The notes under the pieces are model-generated. The model saw only the letters and a program-made list of their open reading frames with translations, was not told where the DNA came from and ran no database searches. The translations under genes and the position numbers were made by a program. From an uncultured Flavobacteriales bacterium (GTDB lineage Bacteria > Bacteroidota > Bacteroidia > Flavobacteriales > Crocinitomicaceae): a stretch of DNA of 12,459 nucleotides. Location: the NCBI GenBank assembly GCA_946478775.1, contig CAMLDR010000127.1, positions 1 through 12,459 of the forward strand, given 5' to 3'. Below, piece by piece: positions 7,501 to 12,459 of the stretch; within the stretch, counting starts at the first letter, position 1; each line of letters opens with the position of its first letter.

Positions 7501-7978
7501 CACATTTAACTTAGCTCCGGGATGTTATTCCCTTATTTTGGAAGACAGTGACGATGATGGAATCGGTTTCTGGTATTCCGCGCAGGTAGAAGGAGAAACA
7601 ACCGGTGGATTCAGAGTACGAAAAGTAGGCGGTACGATGTTGGAAATTTTCCCGGCTGACTTTGGTTCCTATCACAGGTATGACTTCTCCGTTGGATTTA
7701 CCCTTGGTTTGGATGAGGAAATACTGACCAATGAATTATTGGTATTCCCAAATCCTTCAGCAGATAAAATTCGCGTGGAATTGGTAGGGAATGTAGGGAA
7801 CGATGCAAAAATAGAAGTGATTGATATGAATGGCCGGGTGGTGAAACACCAAACGGTAGTTGGTAACAATCAAACTTATGCTGCGGATTTCCAGGTGAGC
7901 GATTTACAAAACGGATACTATTTAGTTCGCGTAAGCGGGGACAATGGATCTGAAACGACGCCGTTTATCAAGCAATAA
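4532..7978 (+). CDS. PNGase F-related secreted protein with LamG insert and T9SS type A sorting domain
   Basis: An 1148-residue secreted protein. Order: signal peptide 1-19 (MTSFA then QD); first part of a PNGase F-like N domain, about 25-105, with CGEWDY at 73-78; a beta-rich segment, about 108-265; a LamG/concanavalin-like domain, about 285-470 (WHHWAFVK, IYKDGV, LDEFSVW); return of PNGase F-like sequence with IGRYITPY (605-612) and WIYDVTDY (625-632); PNGase F C-terminal domain, about 690-820, with CCEW (721-724) and the GGTW...GWCPG segment (757-770); a further beta domain with DSDDDGIG (1005-1012); and a T9SS type A domain from VFPNPS (1071) to the end. PNGase F hydrolyses the Asn-GlcNAc bond of N-glycoproteins. 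Here D77, E723, W724, R764 and W767 match its key residues, but others do not (see findings). Glycan or glycoprotein processing or binding is inferred; catalysis is uncertain. Confidence 0.85.
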   Translation: MKKLILSGILGLIAMTSFAQDTTWVQTYTFDTIETRRANFEFPASLDTKRFEKVLMYYKLKCSPLTTWDNYSCGEWDYLTYTRIFEHTGIMDSVQFDGSKFKVNTVAPASYAYANQAYFDQVYRNVGRRTVQTADMYAVSGTATSAINFVNVGSNGAKMQWIVSAADLAANGIVAGDLQALQLMFNQGISELENVVVKIKHTSASTLTAWETTGMMAVYSDDAMNIVNGANTFHFAQPFNYNGTDNLIIEISYEDAHVSTVSSGLAMQTLGSNSSLFYNNRGGVFSATGSNFADVNLSNVNLGADVTIAFWAKGNGVAGTNTSVLEAVDSLNQRVFNIHFPWSDNNIYFDAGNGPNYDRISKLATTNEIDNVWHHWAFVKKTSTGQMFIYKDGVQWHSGTGKNLPVGKISRFILGANGNADGNFYNGQLDEFSVWSTALNASDIAAWMNKKISNTHPNYSDLELYYDFDGERGMIDRSTHNRLAMASNTSAVMVLNNSYVAGTETLNEIPVFSLDQGTYNTATLDSVLTAVFPEVSVKFNYVASDNSFIIASNEKTYALGTIDTLASSGFNPVLGSGPSPVDETETNAAITYYAPPFEELNDIEIGRYITPYGIGFDLGPQGFTWIYDVTDYQKYLHGTVDLAAHNTQELIDLKFAFIEGVPARDVHDIKPVWQNWTSYNYADMANDVVLQAKEVALSDTSANFKLRTRLTGHGQVGNGACCEWQDKQHKIIIDGVERFSWSIWRDDCGENPNIKQGGTWPYAREGWCPGDMVREFDHELTSYVNAGDTVIIDYDISDVPANDMGQAGGNFITAIDLVSYSAPNFQHDAAILDILNPNSYEYYKKWNPTCSNPRVILQNNGALPLTSCKIRIWVTYGNFIDYVWTGNLGFLQKEIVEIPIVDQNFWFGANPANGFYARVIEISGSNTLDEYHNNDEFKTKYIAPEMINGAFYVWMTTNNKANENKWRLTDHTGNIIFQRTTLTNNTDYKDTFNLAPGCYSLILEDSDDDGIGFWYSAQVEGETTGGFRVRKVGGTMLEIFPADFGSYHRYDFSVGFTLGLDEEILTNELLVFPNPSADKIRVELVGNVGNDAKIEVIDMNGRVVKHQTVVGNNQTYAADFQVSDLQNGYYLVRVSGDNGSETTPFIKQ

Positions 7979-7993
7979 AGTTTAATCGAATAT

Positions 7994-8031
7994 AAAAAAC
8001 GCGGTTTCTTCTTAAAGAACCGCGTTTTTTT
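7994..8031. terminator. Bidirectional rho-independent terminator between convergent genes
   Basis: AAAAAACGCGGTT (7994-8006) pairs perfectly with AACCGCGTTTTTT (8018-8030), a 13-bp stem with an 11-nt loop, and T-runs in both directions. It lies 15 nt after the plus-strand stop codon and 18 nt from the end of the minus-strand gene, serving both. Confidence 0.93.
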
Positions 8032-8048
8032 ATTGAATTTGGTTTTTA

Positions 8049-8714
8049 CTATTTCAAGGCAGCGGATATTTTGTTGAATCCGTAAGGCAAAACTCCTAGT
8101 CCCAAGCCGTAAAGAACAGTTGAAAGACTCCCGAGATCAACCGGATTCGTTCCCGTAAATGATTTGTAGAAATAAAAACTGGTGATGCAGCAGGCCAATC
8201 CGATGGATGTAATACCACAAATGAATACAATTAATCTGCTGGTGCTTTGTTCCGGGTTAACCGTAGTTTGACTAGTGGGAGCCGGGGGAGTAAATGTTTC
8301 CGGCGCTAAACTTGTATTTGGGTTTGCGCTGATTGCATTTGCGGCGGCTGTTGCAACTTTGGCATGTGATTCGGCAATTGCCGCATCTGTTTTTCTTTTT
8401 TCCTGAACAGTTTCTTTATCGATCAGGATATCACGAAGTTTTACTCCGTCTTTTCTTAATTTGATAAAAACGGCTAGAAGAATGAAGAGAAAAAAACCAA
8501 CGGGTAGGAACGAAATAATATCCTGCACGGTTTTGTTTCCGGTTGTTACTGGAGTTGGAATTGTTTTGTTGGGGACAGGGGGTTCAACTTTTGGCTGGAC
8601 CGTGCTCGGTGCAGTATTGTTGGTTGTTGCAGTTGTTAAGTCTGCATTTTGAGCAAAACTCATAGTAGTTGCTGACATGAACGCCAGGAGCGTGTAAAAG
8701 ATGTATTTTTTCAT
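8049..8714 (-). CDS. Hypothetical exported/membrane protein with low-complexity linkers
   Basis: A 221-residue protein whose function I do not recognise. From the ATG at 8714-8712: a signal peptide (about 1-21, ending MSFA then QN), a Thr/Pro-rich linker, a membrane span (IISFLPVGFFLFILLAVF, about 66-84), a charged Lys/Arg/Glu stretch, an Ala-rich then Pro/Thr-rich linker, and two C-terminal hydrophobic segments (LIVFICGITSIGLACCITSFYFY and the Gly-rich LGSLSTVLYGLGLGVLPYG). The reading frame extends 6 codons upstream to a TTG at 8732-8730, but that TTG lies inside a TACATTTG promoter box, so the ATG is preferred. It converges on the PNGase F-like gene, sharing a terminator, and is separated from the upstream maf gene by 119 bp with its own promoter. 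The membrane topology is clear; the role is not. Confidence 0.8.
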   Translation of the reverse strand: MKKYIFYTLLAFMSATTMSFAQNADLTTATTNNTAPSTVQPKVEPPVPNKTIPTPVTTGNKTVQDIISFLPVGFFLFILLAVFIKLRKDGVKLRDILIDKETVQEKRKTDAAIAESHAKVATAAANAISANPNTSLAPETFTPPAPTSQTTVNPEQSTSRLIVFICGITSIGLACCITSFYFYKSFTGTNPVDLGSLSTVLYGLGLGVLPYGFNKISAALK

Positions 8715-8729
8715 AAATAGTGATTTTTT

Positions 8730-8755
8730 CAAATGTACTATTTAAAATGAATCAA
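8730..8755 (-). promoter_or_regulatory. Candidate promoter of the hypothetical membrane protein gene
   Basis: On the minus strand TACATTTG (8737 to 8730) matches TAnnTTTG exactly, with TTG (8755 to 8753) 15 nt upstream. The leader to the ATG at 8714 would be about 10 nt. This placement decides against the upstream TTG start. Confidence 0.5.
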
Positions 8756-8833
8756 GGTATGATACGCACAGATCCGGCGGATATAATTATCCGGAAATCC
8801 CTGTGAATAGCGGGTTTTAGAGAGTTGTTTTTT

Positions 8834-9430
8834 TTACCCTTTCTTTAATGGGAATATTCCCGGGGAAAATTTCAGTAGTTCTTTATACAATTGATTGGTG
8901 GGAAGCCCCATGACATTCGTATAGGTTCCTTCCATGCGTTTCACTGCTACATACCCGATCCATTCCTGAACTCCGTAAGAACCGGCTTTATCGAAGGGCA
9001 TGTATTTTTCAATGTAGTAGGTGATCTCGTCTTCCGATAAAATTTCAAATTCCACATCGGTTCTTTCTGAAAAAGAGGTGCTTTTTGTTGTTGATCCGAT
9101 AAAAACGCCGGTAATGACTGTGTGCTTTTGGCCGGACAACTTGGAAAGCATTTGTCGGGCATCTTCATAATCGACAGGTTTGCCCAAAATTTTTCCGGCT
9201 AATATGACAACCGTATCTGCACAGATCACGGCTTCATTGGCTGATAAATCGGGTAGAAGCGCTTCTGCTTTCAGTTTTGCCAGGTATTCGGGAACCTCTT
9301 CAACCGGAAGGGAATTTGGATAAACTTCCTCCGTGTCCTTCACCCGGACTTCAAATTCAACTCCGATACCTGCCAAAAGTTCTTTTCTTCGCGGCGATTG
9401 TGAGCCAAGGACCCATTTCAGTTCATTCAT
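8834..9430 (-). CDS. maf: Maf-family nucleoside triphosphate pyrophosphatase (dTTP/UTP type)
   Basis: A 198-residue Maf protein. The family hydrolyses non-canonical or excess nucleoside triphosphates to monophosphates and pyrophosphate in the cytoplasm, and was first linked to septum formation. Visible motifs: the phosphate-binding SxSPRR (10-15 in LGSQSPRRKELL), ADTVV with D72, GKP (83-85), LSGQKHTVITGV (98-109), and DKAGSYGVQ (147-155) followed by NVMGLP (172-177). The KAGSYGVQ and SGQKH segments resemble E. coli YhdE, the dTTP/UTP pyrophosphatase, more than the m7GTP-type YceF. The length is normal. Its ATG overlaps the TGA of the UbiA gene by 4 nt (ATGA), so it is translationally coupled as the last gene of a three-gene operon. 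No convincing terminator follows within the 119-bp spacer. Confidence 0.93.
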   Translation of the reverse strand: MNELKWVLGSQSPRRKELLAGIGVEFEVRVKDTEEVYPNSLPVEEVPEYLAKLKAEALLPDLSANEAVICADTVVILAGKILGKPVDYEDARQMLSKLSGQKHTVITGVFIGSTTKSTSFSERTDVEFEILSEDEITYYIEKYMPFDKAGSYGVQEWIGYVAVKRMEGTYTNVMGLPTNQLYKELLKFSPGIFPLKKG

Positions 9431-10407
9431 AGGAAATACCAGTAAAAAGGCATGCAGCAGCCAATGACCATTAAGAGTTTAATTAACAGATCTGCCCGTT
9501 TCAGGTTTTTAGCTTCCTCTTTTTGTGCCAAAAGAATGATCACAAAGATGATTCCGATCGGGATCAACAAAACGGGGGCAAACGCCTTTAAGAATTTCAC
9601 CTGGTAAATAAAATAGCCGTCCAGAAGAAAGGGAACAGAAGTCAGAAGAAATAGTATCAGCAAGGTGATTGCTATCAATTTGGTTTTTCGTTTGCCCAGG
9701 ACTATCGGAAGTGTTTTAGCGCGGATCACCAAATCTCCTTTCACGTCTTCAATGTCTTTAATGATTTCACGTGTCAGATTTAGTAATCCTGCATAAAATG
9801 CAAAAACAAGTACCACAAAGGTGTTGAAATAAGATCCTAAAGCCCAGCCGGTGTGTAACGGAGAATCGATCGACCAGGTAACCGGAAAATGTGTATGCTG
9901 ACTTTGGATAAATTCCAGAAAATGGATTCCGCAAAGGATAGGTACTAAAGCCGTTAATCCGGCAATAATGACATTTCCGATCAAAAATTTCCGTTTGAAA
10001 TACATGGAATAGAACCAAAGCAGGTTGATACTGAGTAAATGGATGAATAAATACCAAAAGGTTTTATACCTCCAGCTCAGATAACAGGCAATCGAAAAAG
10101 CTAAAAAGTTGAATGACCAGTGCAATACAATGGCCCATCTTTTTTTGATGTGCTGATCAATAATGACTTTCTCAGGTTTATTAATTCTGTCTGCCCTTAC
10201 ATCAAAATAATCATTGATGATATTTCCGGCCGCTGCAATGAGGACCGTTGAAAACACGAGAAGAAAAAAGTCCAGTGGTTCGGAGCCCGGGTTTTTAGGA
10301 CCCGAATGACCGGTATAGATTTTAGGAATAAAATAAATACGCATTCCATACATTGTCAAAGCTATGACAAGCAGGTTGATCGGTCTGATGAGTCGGAGAA
10401 AATGCAT
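9427..10407 (-). CDS. UbiA-family polyprenyl transferase
   Basis: A 326-residue integral membrane prenyltransferase. UbiA-family enzymes transfer a polyprenyl chain from its diphosphate to an acceptor within the inner membrane. Both Mg-diphosphate motifs are present: N65-D66-Y-F-D69-V-R-A-D73 and D218-I-E-D221-V-K-G-D225. About eight or nine hydrophobic segments surround them. Flavobacterial members of this type are often annotated as geranylgeranylglycerol-phosphate geranylgeranyltransferase, but that is a transferred name; a menaquinone-type (MenA) or other acceptor cannot be excluded. There is a hydrophilic loop after the first span (about 30-45) and another at 166-188 (SQHTHFPVTW). The ATG shares one base with the TAA of the upstream PorE-like gene, and its 3' end overlaps maf by 4 nt, so all three are probably co-translated. 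The family is secure; the substrate is unknown. Confidence 0.9.
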   Translation of the reverse strand: MHFLRLIRPINLLVIALTMYGMRIYFIPKIYTGHSGPKNPGSEPLDFFLLVFSTVLIAAAGNIINDYFDVRADRINKPEKVIIDQHIKKRWAIVLHWSFNFLAFSIACYLSWRYKTFWYLFIHLLSINLLWFYSMYFKRKFLIGNVIIAGLTALVPILCGIHFLEFIQSQHTHFPVTWSIDSPLHTGWALGSYFNTFVVLVFAFYAGLLNLTREIIKDIEDVKGDLVIRAKTLPIVLGKRKTKLIAITLLILFLLTSVPFLLDGYFIYQVKFLKAFAPVLLIPIGIIFVIILLAQKEEAKNLKRADLLIKLLMVIGCCMPFYWYFL

Positions 10408-12425
10408 TAGTTTACAATCTTGTATTCAGTTCTGCGGTTCTCCTGGTGTGCTTTTTCTTTTTCAGTTTCCTTGCTCATTTTTGCAATTGCTTCATCCGTA
10501 AAGATTGGCATGGTTTCTCCAAATCCTTTGGAAGACAAACGGGAAACTTCAATTCCCTGCTGGATCAGATAATCTTTCACCGTTTTAGCACGCGCATCGG
10601 AAAGTTGTAAATTTCTTGCTGCATCACCACGGGTATCCGTGTGTCCGCCGATCTCAATTTTCATGGTCGGATTTGCTTTTAACAGGTCACGCAGTTTGTT
10701 CAGTTCCACATAAGACTCCGGACGCAATGTTGCTTTGTCCAGATCGAAGAAGACGTTCTTTAATGCAGTAGTAGTTCCTGAAGTGATCGGGTTCAAAGGC
10801 ACATCCATGTGGAAAGATTCCTGATTATCCGCAACAGTCATGTTGAAGTTCTGTGAGAAGAAGGTATATCCCGGATAACTTACCGATAAAGCATATTCTT
10901 CATTCAATGGCAGTGAAACCGTAAATGTTCCGTTTACCTGGTCAGCTTCCGATTTAATCACCTCTTTACCCGTTTTGATATTGATCAGGGAGAATTTTCC
11001 CGGAAGCGGTTTTTTAGTTGTCGCATCGAATACCAAACCATCAAAGTAAACTGTTTTCACCGGACGGAATTTCTCAGGCATAATGAAGTAGTAGATATCC
11101 AAATCACCAAATCCGCCCTCACGGTCTGAAGCAAAGAACGCAATTTCACCGTCGGCACTGACCAATAAGGAATTTTCGTCAGCACTGGTGTTGATCGGAT
11201 AACCTAAGTTCTCCGGTTTTCCCCATTCGCCTTTGTCATTCATCCGGGTCACGAAAATGTCCAGTCCACCCATTCCCGGATGTCCCTGTGAGGAGAAATA
11301 CAATGTTCTTCCATCCGGATGGATCAGAACAGACTCTTCCATATACGGAGTATTGATGTTATTGGGCAGACGAACAGGTGTGTCCCAGCTTCCGTCTTCC
11401 TTTAATGTGGAATAATAGATGTCTGAATCGGGCCTTCCGCCTCTGGTCATTACTTTTCGTACGAAATACACTGTTTTCCCGTCCGCTGATAAAGACGGCT
11501 GCGATTCCCAGTTTCCGGTGTTGATTGCTCCCGGAAGATTTACCGGGTCAATCCACTGATTTCCCAAACGTTTGGTATAAAAAAGGTCACAGCTTCCTCG
11601 TCCTTTACGGTTATCTCCATAATTCGTTCCGCTTTCATCCGAACAGGCTACAAAAATGAGGTTCCTTCCGTCGGCGCTGATAGTCGGCGCACCTTCATTA
11701 TTAACAGTATTGATGTTTTTCGGCATGGGAACAGCAGCTTCCCAGGTATTGAAGGTGCTCAAATTGGAAACATAGAAATCTTCCTGCTTTTGAAAGGGAC
11801 CTGCAACACGTTTATCGTCAATTAATCTTGTAAATAACAGCGTTTTGCCATCAACAGTGATGGTAGGGAAGTATTCCGGGTCTTTGGTATTCACCCCGGG
11901 ACCCAAATTCACCGGTTTGAACTGATTCGGGTTCTTCATCGCTTCAATAGCGAATTCGGTATCACTGATAATTTGTTTCGCACGGGCTACATTATCCGGA
12001 TGAGCACCCTTTGCCTGAGTGAATTTGATTAAGTTTTCCTTAGCGCTTTCATATTCTCCGACCGTGTATTCCAATGTGCCCAAATAGAAATAGGCTGCTC
12101 CGCCGGAAGTTGGGTTCGGATTGATCTTCAATGCTTTCCGGTAATGCTCTATTGCTTTGTACGGCTGATTTAACTCTTCGTACATTTCGGCTTCTACCAT
12201 GTGAGCCTCCCAAAACATGGAATCTTTCTCCAATGCTTTCTCCAGCAGTGCAATTCCTCCGGCGAAATTCGGTCCATGAGTTTTAGGATCGATGGATTTT
12301 CCCGGTTCTGCTCTGCCTTCTTCAAACAAAGCGATCGCTTTTTTATTTTTGGAAGAGTAGGTCATTTGAGCTGTCGAACAAGATGCTGCAGCTAAAATGA
12401 ATAAAGCCATTAAAAGGTTTTTCAT
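10407..12425 (-). CDS. PorE-like OmpA-family lipoprotein (TPR, PD40 propeller, regulatory domain, OmpA)
   Basis: A 672-residue outer-membrane-type lipoprotein. The signal peptide ends in the lipobox AAS-C16. Next come TPR-like helices (about 55-165, e.g. AIEHYRKALKINPNP). A WD40-like PD40 propeller follows (about 175-450), with recurring blades: YFPTITVDGKTLLFTR, GAPTISADGRNLIFVA, SQPSLSADGKTVYFVR, ESVLIHPDGRTLYFSS and NSLLVSADGEIAFFAS. A carboxypeptidase-regulatory-like beta domain (about 458-545) and an OmpA peptidoglycan-binding domain (about 555-672; GGHTDTRG with D597, LSDARA with R612) complete it. This order and length match P. gingivalis PorE (PG1058), a T9SS component binding peptidoglycan, but Bacteroidota hold several paralogs of this layout, so the role is tentative. 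First gene of an operon with UbiA and Maf; its promoter probably lies just beyond the window end. Confidence 0.87.
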   Translation of the reverse strand: MKNLLMALFILAAASCSTAQMTYSSKNKKAIALFEEGRAEPGKSIDPKTHGPNFAGGIALLEKALEKDSMFWEAHMVEAEMYEELNQPYKAIEHYRKALKINPNPTSGGAAYFYLGTLEYTVGEYESAKENLIKFTQAKGAHPDNVARAKQIISDTEFAIEAMKNPNQFKPVNLGPGVNTKDPEYFPTITVDGKTLLFTRLIDDKRVAGPFQKQEDFYVSNLSTFNTWEAAVPMPKNINTVNNEGAPTISADGRNLIFVACSDESGTNYGDNRKGRGSCDLFYTKRLGNQWIDPVNLPGAINTGNWESQPSLSADGKTVYFVRKVMTRGGRPDSDIYYSTLKEDGSWDTPVRLPNNINTPYMEESVLIHPDGRTLYFSSQGHPGMGGLDIFVTRMNDKGEWGKPENLGYPINTSADENSLLVSADGEIAFFASDREGGFGDLDIYYFIMPEKFRPVKTVYFDGLVFDATTKKPLPGKFSLINIKTGKEVIKSEADQVNGTFTVSLPLNEEYALSVSYPGYTFFSQNFNMTVADNQESFHMDVPLNPITSGTTTALKNVFFDLDKATLRPESYVELNKLRDLLKANPTMKIEIGGHTDTRGDAARNLQLSDARAKTVKDYLIQQGIEVSRLSSKGFGETMPIFTDEAIAKMSKETEKEKAHQENRRTEYKIVN

Positions 12426-12459
12426 GCTTATGGTATTTCTAAGTATTTGTGAGTTTGCA

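Noticed and set aside
8715..8732. TTG-initiated N-terminal extension of the membrane protein
   Set aside because: The TTG overlaps a TACATTTG promoter box, and the ATG at 8714 gives a better signal peptide; the extension was trimmed.
8774..8797. Terminator of maf
   Set aside because: The palindrome has a short stem and no T-run in the minus direction, so termination is not supported.

Overview
The window looks like chromosomal DNA from a Bacteroidota, most likely a flavobacterium-like organism (possibly Fluviicola/Crocinitomicaceae; this placement is inference). The signs are a protein ending in a type A type-IX-secretion (T9SS) sorting domain, a TPR / PD40 / regulatory-domain / OmpA lipoprotein typical of the phylum, and start regions with TAnnTTTG boxes rather than E. 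coli-type promoters. No tRNA, rRNA, phage gene, transposase or CRISPR array was seen. No gene-free stretch exceeds 300 bases.

Layout. 1-113: non-coding, with an imperfect 30-bp direct repeat built from decamers. 114-1129 (minus): an AlkB-like dioxygenase and a small orphan membrane protein, separated by an AATTG-rich inverted repeat. 1218-2579: a divergent pair, a QorB-like quinone oxidoreductase (minus) and an HxlR-family regulator (plus), with a palindromic operator array between them. This reproduces the E. coli qorB/qorR arrangement and is probably a redox-responsive detoxification switch. 2580-2715: a spacer with a long imperfect hairpin and a second decamer element. 2716-7978 (plus): two exported proteins, an M14 zinc carboxypeptidase and an 1148-residue PNGase F-related T9SS substrate carrying a LamG domain. 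A strong bidirectional terminator follows. 8049-12425 (minus): an orphan membrane protein with its own promoter, then a tight operon read as PorE-like lipoprotein, UbiA-type prenyltransferase, Maf pyrophosphatase, with gene overlaps of 1 and 4 nt.

Themes. The exported carboxypeptidase and the PNGase F-like protein suggest processing of external peptides or glycoproteins; the PorE-like lipoprotein may belong to the T9SS that exports the latter. The items most worth a second look are the PNGase F-like protein (catalytic fold apparently split by about 500 residues, with an altered active site), the three-site operator array, and the decamer elements shared by two intergenic regions. I did not find a clear multi-gene system of a wholly new kind; most of the window is recognisable housekeeping and secreted-protein content.
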